Shown: positions 49,527-58,515, counted from the stretch's first letter. The stretch: 64,000 nucleotides of DNA from Ancylobacter defluvii (GCF_018390605.1 NZ_JAHBGD010000005.1:124001-188000), one strand, 5' to 3'. Translations and numbers: made by a program. The notes: a model not told the origin generated them from the sequence alone.

Positions 49527-50512
49527 GCGGGGTCCAGATTTCGCCGGCCGAGGTGCTGACCATCGGCTGCGGTGCCTATGACCGTACCTGGCCGCTCATC
49601 GCGGGGGTGATCCGCCCGCCGGGTTACCGGCTGGACTGGGCCATCCTGCCGCCGGAGGAGGTGTTCCTGCGGGGCATGCTGGGCGGCGAGTTCGACATCA
49701 CCGAAATGTCGCTCAGCACCTACTCGCTGCTGCGCTCTCGCGGGACCTGCCGCTATGTCGGCCTGCCGATCTTCGTCTCGCGCAAGTTCCGGCACAGCGC
49801 CATCTACATTCGCGCCGACGCCGATATCGCCCGGCCGGAAGATCTGCGCGGCCGACGCATCGGGATGCCGGAATATCAGCTGACCGCGAATGTGTGGGTG
49901 CGCGGCCTGCTCTCCGACGAGTACGGAGTGAGTGCGGACAGCGTGCATTGGATGATCGGCGGCATCGACGCGCCGGGGCGCGAGGAGAAGGTGCCGATCG
50001 ATCTGCCGACCCGCTTTACCGTCACCCGGCTCGGCGCCGGCGAGACACTGTGGCAGATGCTGCTGGAGGGGAGGGTCGATGCCATCATCGCCCCACGCGC
50101 GCCGCAGGCCTTCGCGCAGGGTCATCCGGCAATCCGGCGCCTCTTCGCCGACGTGCCGGGCGCGGAGAGGGACTATTATCGTCGCACCGGGCTGTTTCCG
50201 CTGATGCATGTCATCGGCGTCCGCCAGGACGTCATGGAGCGGCATGTCGGCCTGCCGGCGGCGCTGAGCGAGGCTTTCAGCGCCGCAAAAGCCTTCGCCG
50301 CCGGCGAGCTGCATCAATATGCCTACGACGCCGCCATGCTTCCCTGGCAGGAGGCGTCACTGCGCGAGACCGAGGCGACGATGGGAGCGGACTATTGGCC
50401 CTATGGGCTGGAGCCGAACCGCATGGCGATCGAGGCATTTGCCCGATACCAGTTCGAGCAGGGCATCGTGGAGCGCGTCCAGTCGGCATCGGACATCTTT
50501 CCCATCGACTGA
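49523..50512 (+). CDS. 4,5-dihydroxyphthalate decarboxylase-like protein
   Basis: A 329-residue protein without a signal peptide, with a periplasmic-binding-like fold (GCGAYDRTWPLIAGVIRPPG, FDITEMSLSTYSLLRSRG, LRGRRIGMPEYQLTANVWVRG, LEGRVDAIIAPRAP). The sequence and length match proteins annotated as 4,5-dihydroxyphthalate decarboxylase, which convert 4,5-dihydroxyphthalate to protocatechuate. The fold is shared with NMT1-type binding proteins, and many such annotations are untested. Absence of a signal peptide and coupling to the ThDP gene argue for an enzyme. It is the last gene before a strong terminator. Confidence 0.78.
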   Translation: MSGVQISPAEVLTIGCGAYDRTWPLIAGVIRPPGYRLDWAILPPEEVFLRGMLGGEFDITEMSLSTYSLLRSRGTCRYVGLPIFVSRKFRHSAIYIRADADIARPEDLRGRRIGMPEYQLTANVWVRGLLSDEYGVSADSVHWMIGGIDAPGREEKVPIDLPTRFTVTRLGAGETLWQMLLEGRVDAIIAPRAPQAFAQGHPAIRRLFADVPGAERDYYRRTGLFPLMHVIGVRQDVMERHVGLPAALSEAFSAAKAFAAGELHQYAYDAAMLPWQEASLRETEATMGADYWPYGLEPNRMAIEAFARYQFEQGIVERVQSASDIFPID

Positions 50513-50623
50513 GGGCGCTGGCCTCGATGTCACGCTGGCCTGTCGGGTCATACGGCGCGAGGAGCGCGCGGCGAGGTTGAAAGGGCCGGGCTGATCGCTC
50601 GTCGACGCGCCGATTTGTCGACA

Positions 50624-50658
50624 CACGAGGCGGCGCACCATGCCGCCTCGTGCTTTTC
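50624..50658 (+). terminator. Rho-independent terminator of the plus-strand catabolic operon
   Basis: CACGAGGCGGC and GCCGCCTCGTG form a perfect 11-bp stem with a seven-base loop, followed by CTTTTCC. It lies about 110 bases after the last gene. On the minus strand no T-run follows, so it is directional. Confidence 0.85.
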
Positions 50659-50664
50659 CATCTT

Positions 50665-51660
50665 TCAAAGCGCGAGTTCGCGGCGCAGCGTTTCCAGCCG
50701 CTCCATGGCAACCACGCCGTCGGCGATGGTCGGAGCCGCGGTCTCGGCTCCGGCGAGCGCGGGTACGACATCGGCAAGCAGCGCGTGATAGCCCTTCGGG
50801 TCTTCATTCGCCGCGGCGGTGAAGTTGGGTTTCCAGGTGAGCGAATCCACGTCATCGGCGAGCGTCGCGTTGGGATCGGCCACCTTGAAGGGCGGGTTGC
50901 GATGCCAGCGGATCTCGATCACATCCTCGACCTCGATACGCTGGTGATCGCCCATCAGCTCGATCCGCTCCACCGGCGTGCCGCGAGACTGGATCGTGCC
51001 CATGGCGATGTTGCCGATCGCCCCGCATTCGAACTCGAAGCCGACATGGAACAGCACCCGGCCGGGGACCTTCTCGACCTTGCGGGCGGAGATCGTCTTC
51101 ACCGGCGAGACCAGGAAGGAGACGAGGTCCATGTAGTGCACGCAGTGGTGCAGGAAGAAGCCGGTATAATCGACATTGCCGACGAAATAGCCGGGGGCCG
51201 TCATGTAATAGCCGGTCAGGCCCAGCACGTCGCCGAAGCGGCCGGAGCGCACGATATTGGCGGCCATCTTGTTGCCGACCGAATAGCGCTTCATGAAGCC
51301 CACCAGCAGCGGCTTCCTGGCCTTTTCCGAGGCGGCGAGCAGTTCGCGCGCGCCCGCAGCGGTGCCCGACGGCGGCTTCTCCATGAACACGCCGAGCCCG
51401 CGCTCCAATGCCTTCTTGCCGAAGGCGAGATGCTGGTCGGGACCGACCGCCATGCCCACCGCGTCGATGCCGGGCGTCGACAAGAGGGTATCGACGTCGT
51501 CGGTGAGGTTCGAGACGCCGAATTGCCGGCCGGCATCGGCGAGGCGGGCGCCATCGATGTCGCACAGCGCGACCAGCTTGACGTCGTGGCGCACGAGTTG
51601 CGGAAGCAGCATCTGGGTGGCGTGGATGCCGCAGCCGATCCAACCGATATTCAGGGTCAT
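50665..51660 (-). CDS. Gfo/Idh/MocA-family oxidoreductase
   Basis: This 331-residue NAD(P)-dependent oxidoreductase has an N-terminal Rossmann fold (LNIGWIGCGIHATQMLLPQL), the family motif EKPPSGTAAGARELL with the conserved Lys, and a C-terminal substrate domain (GFMKRYSVGNKMAANIV, then FLHHCVHYMDLVSFL). It should oxidise or reduce a sugar or cyclitol in the pathway served by the adjacent sugar importer. ATG 51660 overlaps the isomerase stop as ATGA. It is the last gene of the operon. Confidence 0.9.
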   Translation of the reverse strand: MTLNIGWIGCGIHATQMLLPQLVRHDVKLVALCDIDGARLADAGRQFGVSNLTDDVDTLLSTPGIDAVGMAVGPDQHLAFGKKALERGLGVFMEKPPSGTAAGARELLAASEKARKPLLVGFMKRYSVGNKMAANIVRSGRFGDVLGLTGYYMTAPGYFVGNVDYTGFFLHHCVHYMDLVSFLVSPVKTISARKVEKVPGRVLFHVGFEFECGAIGNIAMGTIQSRGTPVERIELMGDHQRIEVEDVIEIRWHRNPPFKVADPNATLADDVDSLTWKPNFTAAANEDPKGYHALLADVVPALAGAETAAPTIADGVVAMERLETLRRELAL

Positions 51661-52538
51661 CGACGGTATTCCGTGAGAGTGATGTGGGACTTCATGAAGG
51701 CGACGCTGGCCGAGAGACGGTCGCTCTCGTCCTCGTGCGGCGCGCGCCACTGTGCGAAGGGCACGCCGAAGCGGTCGTCGCGGCGGCGGAAGGGCTCGAG
51801 CGAGATCGGGCCGGCATAGCCGATCTCGTGCAGCGCGCGGCAGACGGCGACCCAGTCGGTGGCGCCGGTGCCGGGGAAGCCGCGATGGTTCTCGTTGGCC
51901 TGGAAATGCACGACGCGGCCGGCGGCGAGGCGGATCGCCTCCGGGATCGAGCTCTCTTCCATGTGCATGTGGAAGGTGTCGAGCATCAGCTGGATCGCCG
52001 GATGGTCGACCGCGTCCAAGAGCTCGATGGCCTGCTGGGTGGTGCACAGCACGTCGCTCTCGAAGCGGTTCAGCGGCTCGACGGCGAGCAGGATGCCGTG
52101 CTTCGCCGCGTAGTCGCCAGCCTCGCGCAGGCCGTCGACACAGCGCTGCTTGCGGGCGAGGCGCTCCTCCTCCGGCACCGGCTGCGGCGGCCGGCCGGCG
52201 AACACCAGCGGATTGCCGGTGAGCGGGCCGCCGACGATCTTCGCGCCCAGCGCCACCGCCTGATCGACGGTGTATTTCAGGTAGTCGATGCCGGCCCGGT
52301 GCGCGTCCGCCTCGGCGGAGGAGAGGTTGCGCTGGAGATTGACGCGGGCGGCGAGAACCACGTCGAGACCGGCGTCATCGAGCGCCTTGCGGGCGGCCTT
52401 GGCATCGATCTCGCCGACTTCGGGCACCAGCAATTCGACGAAGTCGTAACCGTGCTCGCGCATGCGGGCGAAGAGAGGAAAATGCTCGGCCGTGAACGGC
52501 CGCGCATATTGCATGGAGATCAACCCGACCGGGTTCAT
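51657..52538 (-). CDS. Sugar phosphate isomerase/epimerase-like TIM-barrel protein
   Basis: This 293-residue AP endonuclease 2-type TIM barrel has the metal-site pattern of sugar epimerases: Glu in LLAVEPLNRFES, Asp/His in QLMLDTFHMHMEE, the His of VVHFQANENHRG and Glu in GPISLEPFRRR. Such enzymes epimerise ketoses such as tagatose or psicose, or isomerise cyclitols. It is translated in ATGA overlap with the dehydrogenase gene and follows the permease genes by 56 bases. I start at ATG 52538, where the fold begins; the upstream open frame overlaps the permease gene. Confidence 0.88.
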   Translation of the reverse strand: MNPVGLISMQYARPFTAEHFPLFARMREHGYDFVELLVPEVGEIDAKAARKALDDAGLDVVLAARVNLQRNLSSAEADAHRAGIDYLKYTVDQAVALGAKIVGGPLTGNPLVFAGRPPQPVPEEERLARKQRCVDGLREAGDYAAKHGILLAVEPLNRFESDVLCTTQQAIELLDAVDHPAIQLMLDTFHMHMEESSIPEAIRLAAGRVVHFQANENHRGFPGTGATDWVAVCRALHEIGYAGPISLEPFRRRDDRFGVPFAQWRAPHEDESDRLSASVAFMKSHITLTEYRR

Positions 52539-52594
52539 GGACACGTCCTCAGTGAAGGCCCGCACCGCCTGATTGCGGCGGCGGGCGTGTAGGT

Positions 52595-53428
52595 TCAGCC
52601 CTTCACGGCGCCCTGGGTCATGCCACCGATGAGGTGGCGCTGGACGAACAGGAAGAGCAAGGTGGCGGGGAGGGCGCCGACGACCGCACCGGCGGCGAGC
52701 AGGCCCCATTCGATCTGGTATTCGCCGATCAGCGTCTGGATCGCCACGGTGACCGGGCGCACGTTCCGTCCGCCCAGCGTCAGCGCGTAGAGGTATTCGT
52801 TCCAGGCGGTGATGAAGATGTAGATGCCGGTCGAGATGATGCCCGGCACCATCAGCGGCAGCACGATGCGTCGCAGCGTGGTCAGCCGCGAGCAGCCATC
52901 GGTCATCGCCGCCTCGTCGAGGCTCTTGGGGATGGCGCCGACATAGCTGGTCAGCATCCACACCGCGAAGGGAATGGCGACGGTGGAGTTGGCGAGGATC
53001 AGCCCGACATGGGTGTCGAGCAGGCCGAAGCGGCGCATCAGCACGAAGAGCGGCAGGATCAGCAGCACCACCGGGAACATGTTGATGAGCAGGAATTGCA
53101 GCATCAGCAGCCGCCGGCCGGGGAAGCGGAAGCGCGAGAACGCGTAGGCCGCCGTCACCGCCACCACGAGGCCGAGCAGCATGGTGCCGACGGCGATGAT
53201 GAGGCTGTGCAGCATGTTCATCAGGAACGAGGTCTGCTCGATCAGCCGCCAGTAATTGTCGAGGCTCCAGCCGGCCGGCGACAGCGAGACGCCGCTGGAG
53301 GTGATCAGCGCCGAGGGGGTCAGCGAGGTCAGGATCATCCAGGCGAAGGGCGCCATGGCGAACAGCACGATCAGCGCCACCGGCAGGTCGGTGGTGAGGA
53401 TGCGGCGCAGCGTCGAGGGTTTGGTCAT
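52595..53428 (-). CDS. Carbohydrate ABC transporter permease (MalG type)
   Basis: This 277-residue CUT1 permease has six membrane helices and the EAA loop DEAAMTDGCSRLTTLRRIVL followed by LPLMVPGI. It forms the channel with the MalF-like partner, whose gene overlaps by four bases (ATGA). The cargo is inferred to be a sugar or sugar derivative. Confidence 0.93.
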   Translation of the reverse strand: MTKPSTLRRILTTDLPVALIVLFAMAPFAWMILTSLTPSALITSSGVSLSPAGWSLDNYWRLIEQTSFLMNMLHSLIIAVGTMLLGLVVAVTAAYAFSRFRFPGRRLLMLQFLLINMFPVVLLILPLFVLMRRFGLLDTHVGLILANSTVAIPFAVWMLTSYVGAIPKSLDEAAMTDGCSRLTTLRRIVLPLMVPGIISTGIYIFITAWNEYLYALTLGGRNVRPVTVAIQTLIGEYQIEWGLLAAGAVVGALPATLLFLFVQRHLIGGMTQGAVKG

Positions 53429-54348
53429 TTCTCCACCTCGCGCATGGTGCGGGCCAGATAGACGGCGACGAAGCTGCCGAGCAGGATGGTGAAGGTCACG
53501 GCGATGGCGGTGCCGTAGCCGAAATCGAGGTTCTGCCGCGCCTTGATGAAGGCGTAGAGCGGCAGCGTATGGGTGGAATAGCCGGGGCCGCCGCCGGTCA
53601 TCACGAAGATGACGTCCATCGAGTTCGCCACCCAGATCACCCTGAGCAGGCCGGCGGTGGCGAGCACCGGCATGATGCCGGGCAGGGTGATGTGCAGGAA
53701 CTGCCGCCAGGGCGAGGCGCCGTCGAGAGAGGCGGCTTCATATTGGCTCTTCGGGATGCCCTGAAGGCCGGCGAGGATCATCACCGCGAAGAAGGGGAAG
53801 CCCTGCCAGGTCAGCGTGGCGATCACGGCGTAGAGAGCCAGATGCGGATCCGCCAGCCACGGCACGGCGCCCTGCACCACCGAGAGGTAGATGAGGAGGT
53901 CGTTGAGCACGCCGGTGTTGGGATCGTAGATCCAGCGCCACATCAGCGCGATCACCACGCTCGGCAGCGCCCAGGGGATGATGATCAGCGCGCGGGCGAG
54001 GCCGCGCCAGGGGAATTCACGGTTGAGCAGGATGGCGGTGATAAGGCCGAGCCCCATCTGCAGCGGCACGGTGAGGCCGATCCAGATGACGGTGTTCCAC
54101 AGCGCCGTCCAGAAGACCGGATCCTGAAACAGCCTGATGTAGTTGCCGAAGCCGACGAAACGGCTGGCATTCGGCCGGAACAGGATGAGGTCGTAGAAGC
54201 TGGTGGCCACCGCCTGCAGCATGGGCAGGAAGACGATGACGGCGGTCACCACGACGGCCGGCGCCAGCAGCCAGTAGGGAGTGAGGTGCGCCCGCCGCCA
54301 GAAGGAGCCCGATCTTTCGGCGGCGCGCGTGGTGGTGACGATCGACAT
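53425..54348 (-). CDS. Carbohydrate ABC transporter permease (MalF type)
   Basis: This 307-residue CUT1 permease has six membrane helices (first at LLAPAVVVTAVIVFLPMLQA) and an EAA loop YEAASLDGASPWRQFLHITL followed by PGIMPVL. It partners the MalG-like subunit. It lies about 100 bases downstream of the binding-protein gene. Confidence 0.93.
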   Translation of the reverse strand: MSIVTTTRAAERSGSFWRRAHLTPYWLLAPAVVVTAVIVFLPMLQAVATSFYDLILFRPNASRFVGFGNYIRLFQDPVFWTALWNTVIWIGLTVPLQMGLGLITAILLNREFPWRGLARALIIIPWALPSVVIALMWRWIYDPNTGVLNDLLIYLSVVQGAVPWLADPHLALYAVIATLTWQGFPFFAVMILAGLQGIPKSQYEAASLDGASPWRQFLHITLPGIMPVLATAGLLRVIWVANSMDVIFVMTGGGPGYSTHTLPLYAFIKARQNLDFGYGTAIAVTFTILLGSFVAVYLARTMREVEK

Positions 54349-54447
54349 GCTGAATCCCGTGGCTGTCGCGCGTGGGGAGAGGTTCCGGCCGAAGACCGGA
54401 GCCCGATGGCGTCGCGGGCATCGGCGCAGGGCCGATGCCCGGCTGGG

Positions 54448-55659
54448 TCACTGCGCGACGAGTGCGTTCAGTTCTTCCATCATCTGCTGCGAGGTGATCT
54501 GGCCGGTCAGTGCCCGCTGCATGGCAGTCTGCCAGGCGGTGTTCACGAACTCCGAAGTGGCGGCGTTCTGCGGCAGCACATGGGCGAAGGGCAGCGAGTC
54601 GACGGTGGCGTCGACAAAGCGGCGCTCATGCAGCTTCCAGTCCTTGGCGCCGCTCTTGGTGACGGTCATCTGACCGGTGGCGCTGTTGAAGGCGACGTTG
54701 TTCTGCCCTTCCGCGAGGAAGGAGATCCACTTCCACGCCGCGTCCTTGGACGGCGAGGTGGAGAACACCGCCAGTGATTCATCGCCATAGGAGGTCCAGT
54801 GACCGTCACCACATTTCGGCACCGGCACCGCCGACACCTTGTCGCCGAGCGCGGCCACGAGATCCTTGGACGAGCCGATGTGGTGGATGGTCATCGCGGT
54901 CTTGCCGGCCTTGAAGGCGCCGATGATCTCCTGGAAGCCGTCATTGGGCGCCGAGGGCGGAATCACCTTGTCCTTGCGGAACAGGTCGATCACCCACTGA
55001 TTGGCGGCGACCGCCTGCGGGTTGGTCAGCCCGCCGGGCTTCAGAGCGCCGCCCTGCGAGAACACGAAGGCGCCCCACTGGTCCCAGCCGCCCTTGCCGC
55101 CGCGCAGGCCGAACCCGTAGGTTTCCGGCGCCTTGGTGAGCTTGATCGCCGCGTCGCGGAATTCCTCGCAGGTGGTCGGCGGCTTGAGGCCGGCGGCGGC
55201 GAGCAGGTCGGTGCGGTAGTAGAGATAGAGCACGACGTACTGGATCGGCAGGTAGTACTGCTTGCCGTCCGGCCCCTTGTTCAGTTCGAGCAGGTTGTCG
55301 AGCAGGTCGGCCTTGCCGGGCCAGGCGTCGATACGCGCGCCGAGCGGCTCGAGCGCGCCCATCTCGACGAGGCGCGGCTGGGCGAACAGCTTGACCATCG
55401 CCGCGTCGGGGGCGTTGCCGCCGATGAGTGCGGTATAGAGATTATCGTAGTAGCTGTTCCAGGGGACGTTCTCGGCGTCGATCTTGATCCCCGGATTGGC
55501 CTTTTCGAATTTCGCCACCAGTTCCGACATCGGGTTGGCCGGATTGTCGAAATGGTACCAGAAGCGAACCGTCTCAGCCTGGGCCGAGCCGATCGCCATC
55601 GACGCGGCGAATGTCGCGGCGACGGCGAGGCCGGCCGCAAATGTCTTGAAAAATCCCAT
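54448..55659 (-). CDS. Carbohydrate ABC transporter substrate-binding protein (UgpB/MalE type)
   Basis: This 403-residue extracellular binding protein has a signal peptide (FAAGLAVAATFAASMAIGSAQA, about 6-28) and the family 1 opening RFWYHFDNPANPMSELVAKF, then KANPGIKIDAENVPWNSYYD. The hinge FRDAAIKLTKAPETYGFGLR and C-terminal FSTSPSKDAAWKWISFLAEG are typical. It captures a sugar-like ligand for the MalF/MalG permease. ATG 55659 has GGAGGAAG upstream. The esterase gene lies 20 bases upstream. Confidence 0.93.
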   Translation of the reverse strand: MGFFKTFAAGLAVAATFAASMAIGSAQAETVRFWYHFDNPANPMSELVAKFEKANPGIKIDAENVPWNSYYDNLYTALIGGNAPDAAMVKLFAQPRLVEMGALEPLGARIDAWPGKADLLDNLLELNKGPDGKQYYLPIQYVVLYLYYRTDLLAAAGLKPPTTCEEFRDAAIKLTKAPETYGFGLRGGKGGWDQWGAFVFSQGGALKPGGLTNPQAVAANQWVIDLFRKDKVIPPSAPNDGFQEIIGAFKAGKTAMTIHHIGSSKDLVAALGDKVSAVPVPKCGDGHWTSYGDESLAVFSTSPSKDAAWKWISFLAEGQNNVAFNSATGQMTVTKSGAKDWKLHERRFVDATVDSLPFAHVLPQNAATSEFVNTAWQTAMQRALTGQITSQQMMEELNALVAQ

Positions 55660-55679
55660 GACGCACTTCCTCCATTGGT

Positions 55680-56654
55680 TCAGGTTTTTGCTTTGTTTTT
55701 GATTGTTCGTGCGACCTCGCCCGCCACTTCCAGCGCATCGCGCGCGGCGGCGAGTTCGTTCGTGTTCTGCAGGAATCCGTGGGTGACGCCGGGCACCACA
55801 TCGAAACGGTCGGTACGTCCCAGCGCCTTCAGCCGGGCGTCCAGCGACACCGTGTCGGAGAACAGCGGGTCGACGCCCGCCGCCATCAGATAGAGCGGCG
55901 GCAGCGCGGCCAGAGCGGCGTCCGAGGCGGCGAGCGGGCTGGCGAGGGGATCGCCTGCCAGATCGCGCCCGGCGACGTACCACGCCCAGTAGCGGCCCAT
56001 GCGCGCGGTGGTGAGGCCCGGCCCGTTCTCGAAGCGGCGATAGGACGGCCCGGTGAGATCGACGGTGTAGTTGCCGTAGAACAGCAGGGCGCCGTCCGGC
56101 AGCTCCCGGTCGGCAGCCTGCTCATGCAGCATGGCGGCAAGGGCGAGATTGGCGCCGGCGGAATCGCCGGAAACCAGTATCGGGCCGTGCAGGCCGTCGA
56201 CGGCGCCGGCGAGCACCGCCCGCATGGTCGCGATGGTATCGAGCAGGCCGGCGGGGTAGGGGTGTTCCGGCGCCAGGCGATAATCCGGCAGCGCGACGCT
56301 CATCCGCGTCGCGTTCGCCAGCACGCGGGCGCAGCGCTCATGCGTCTCCGGCGAGCAGAAGGCGAAGCCGCCGCCATGGACGAACAGGATGGTGCCGCGC
56401 TCCGCCTCATGCGGCGTAAGGATGTGCAGGCGGATATCGGCTGATCCTAGCGCCGCATCGGCCGGAACGGTGACTTCCCGGTCGTCGGCCATCTCCGGCA
56501 GATTGACGTTCCAGCGCCGGTTGTTCTGCGCGGCGAGTGCGCGTCCCTCGGCCGCCGGCAGCAGGGTTGCGTCCGGCTGCGGGCCGGTCTCGGCGGCGAC
56601 CTTGTCGAGCAAAGCGCGCATGTCGGCGGAGAGGATGCCGGGATCGATGCTCAT
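55680..56654 (-). CDS. Alpha/beta hydrolase, hormone-sensitive-lipase family esterase
   Basis: This 324-residue cytoplasmic esterase has the oxyanion motif HGGGF (in LFVHGGGFAF), nucleophile elbow SGDSAGANL, an Asp in MAAGVDPLFSDT and the His in GVTHGFLQNT, the complete HSL-family triad. It probably hydrolyses an acyl ester, perhaps deacylating an imported sugar derivative. ATG 56654 overlaps the gntR stop as ATGA. Its place in a sugar operon is the only hint to its substrate. Confidence 0.92.
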   Translation of the reverse strand: MSIDPGILSADMRALLDKVAAETGPQPDATLLPAAEGRALAAQNNRRWNVNLPEMADDREVTVPADAALGSADIRLHILTPHEAERGTILFVHGGGFAFCSPETHERCARVLANATRMSVALPDYRLAPEHPYPAGLLDTIATMRAVLAGAVDGLHGPILVSGDSAGANLALAAMLHEQAADRELPDGALLFYGNYTVDLTGPSYRRFENGPGLTTARMGRYWAWYVAGRDLAGDPLASPLAASDAALAALPPLYLMAAGVDPLFSDTVSLDARLKALGRTDRFDVVPGVTHGFLQNTNELAAARDALEVAGEVARTIKNKAKT

Positions 56655-57337
56655 TGATGCGGTCCCGGAAAGAGCTCGGGACCGAAGTCGACGATGGTCG
56701 CGATATGGCGGCGCATGGCGGTGGTGGCGCTGGCGATATCGCCGCTGGCGATGGCGTCGATCAGGCTGCGGTGACGTTGTGCCGTCGCCTGCAAATCGCG
56801 CACGCCGCGGCTGCGGGAAATCTTGAAGCGATGGTTATGCACCAGGCAGCGGTGCAGGATCGGATCGAGCGCCGGCAGCCGGGCGTCCTGCAGGATGCGC
56901 CGGTGGAAATCGCGGTCGATCGAGGCGAGCAGAAGCTCATCATCGGCGTCGGCCGCCTGAAGCATCTGCGCCATCATGGCGTTGAGATCGTCGATCAGCG
57001 ACGGGCTCGGCGAGCGCATGACGCGCGGCAGGCCAGCGGATTCGATGTGGTCGCGCAGCCGGAACATCTCGACCGCCTCATCCTCGGTGCAGTCGGAAAC
57101 CTGCGTGCCGCGATGGCCCTGGCGACGCACCAGGCCCTCTTCCTGCAATTGCAGCAGCGCCTCACGCACGGTTCCCTGGCTGCACTGGAAGTGTGCGGCA
57201 AGGTCGAGCTCGGTCAAACCGGTGCCGGCCGGCAACGTGCCGAGCATGATGTCGCGCTTCAGCGCATTGAACGCAGCGCTTGCCTTGGGGGGCCTGCCGC
57301 CGCCTCTGCTCGGGGATTTGGTGGAAAAATACACCAT
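56651..57337 (-). CDS. GntR-family regulator, FCD subfamily
   Basis: This 228-residue regulator has an N-terminal winged helix-turn-helix (LAAHFQCSQGTVREALLQLQEEGLV, about 47-71) and a C-terminal all-helical FCD domain with metal-binding His residues (DRDFHRRIL, VHNHRFKI, RHRSLIDAI). It heads the sugar operon and probably represses it together with the divergent ATPase gene. A 22-bp perfect palindrome lies in the 101-base gap. Metal-dependent effector binding in the FCD domain is typical of the family. Confidence 0.93.
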   Translation of the reverse strand: MVYFSTKSPSRGGGRPPKASAAFNALKRDIMLGTLPAGTGLTELDLAAHFQCSQGTVREALLQLQEEGLVRRQGHRGTQVSDCTEDEAVEMFRLRDHIESAGLPRVMRSPSPSLIDDLNAMMAQMLQAADADDELLLASIDRDFHRRILQDARLPALDPILHRCLVHNHRFKISRSRGVRDLQATAQRHRSLIDAIASGDIASATTAMRRHIATIVDFGPELFPGPHQ

Positions 57338-57372
57338 CGAACGTGCCGGTTCCGTGTTGCCTCATGGGCATA

Positions 57373-57394
57373 TTATCATTATCGATAATGATAA
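57373..57394. promoter_or_regulatory. 22-bp perfect palindrome, predicted GntR operator
   Basis: The half-site TTATCATTATC is followed directly by its exact complement GATAATGATAA, forming an uninterrupted perfect palindrome centred at 57383/57384. A further partial copy CGATAATT follows. It lies between gntR (start 57337) and the divergent ATPase gene (start 57439), the expected place for an autoregulated shared operator. The region is AT-rich against a GC-rich background. Confidence 0.75.
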
Positions 57395-57438
57395 CGATAA
57401 TTCAGTCAAGCCAAAACGGCAAGTCGAGGAGGAAAAGG

Positions 57439-58515
57439 ATGTCAGCGATAGCCCTGAAGGGTGTGCGCAAATCCTATGGCGATGTGCAGGTCATCCGCAG
57501 CATCGACATCGAGATCGAAAGCGGTGAGTTCCTGGTGCTGGTGGGGCCATCGGGCTGCGGCAAGTCGACCTTGCTGCGCATGATTGCAGGCCTCGAGGAG
57601 ATCAGCGCCGGCGATCTCATCATTGCCGGCATCCGCGTGAACGAGCTGCCGCCGGCGCAACGGGACATCGCCATGGTGTTCCAGGACTATGCGCTCTATC
57701 CGCATATGAGCGTCGAGGACAACATGTCCTTCGGCCTCAAGATGCGCGGGGCCAACGAGAACGACGTGGGGCGGCGGGTCGGGCTGGCGGCCGATATCCT
57801 CAAGATCCGGGACTATCTGAAGCGGCGGCCTTCCCAGCTGTCCGGCGGACAGCGTCAGCGCGTCGCCATGGGCCGCGCCATCGTGCGGGAGCCGGCCGCC
57901 TTCCTGTTCGACGAGCCGCTGTCGAATCTCGATGCCGCCCTGCGGGTGGAAATGCGGCTTGAAATCGCCAAGCTGCACAACCGCATGAAGGCGACCACCG
58001 TCTATGTCACCCACGATCAGGTGGAGGCGATGACGCTCGCCGACCGCATCGTGGTGATGAATGCCGGCAATGTGGAGCAGATCGGCGCGCCGCTCGAGCT
58101 CTACCACCGGCCGGCGACGCTGTTCGTGGCCCGCTTCATCGGCAGCCCGACCATGAACACATTGCCGGGGTCGGCGATGGTGTCGGCGAGCGGTGCGGCG
58201 CTGACGCTCGCCCAGGGCACGATCACGCTCCAGCAGGAGGCGTCGATTCGCGACGGACAGCCGATCATTCTCGGCGTGCGGCCGGAGGATCTCGCACTAT
58301 GCGAGGAGGGCGAGGCCTGGTTCGTTGGCGAGATTGCCGTCGCCGAGCGGCTGGGCAGCCAGACCTACGCCTATGTCGATATCGGCCACACCCGCATGCT
58401 GACCATCGAATGCCCGCGCGAGGCGGAGATCCATGTCGGCGACAAGGTGCATGTGCGCGGCAATCCGGCCAAGCTGCACATCTTCGACGAGGCGTCCGGC
58501 CAGCGGGTGAACTGA
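57439..58515 (+). CDS. Sugar ABC transporter ATPase, UgpC/MsmK family
   Basis: This 358-residue ATPase has Walker A GPSGCGKST, the Q-loop VFQDYALYPHMSV, signature LSGGQRQRV, Walker B AFLFDEPLSNLD, and a C-terminal TOBE/OB domain (VRPEDLALCEEGEAW onward). It powers the CUT1 permease encoded divergently. ATG 57439 follows GAGGAGGAAAAGG. Having the ATPase gene divergent from the rest, with one shared palindrome, ensures co-regulation. Confidence 0.94.
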   Translation: MSAIALKGVRKSYGDVQVIRSIDIEIESGEFLVLVGPSGCGKSTLLRMIAGLEEISAGDLIIAGIRVNELPPAQRDIAMVFQDYALYPHMSVEDNMSFGLKMRGANENDVGRRVGLAADILKIRDYLKRRPSQLSGGQRQRVAMGRAIVREPAAFLFDEPLSNLDAALRVEMRLEIAKLHNRMKATTVYVTHDQVEAMTLADRIVVMNAGNVEQIGAPLELYHRPATLFVARFIGSPTMNTLPGSAMVSASGAALTLAQGTITLQQEASIRDGQPIILGVRPEDLALCEEGEAWFVGEIAVAERLGSQTYAYVDIGHTRMLTIECPREAEIHVGDKVHVRGNPAKLHIFDEASGQRVN

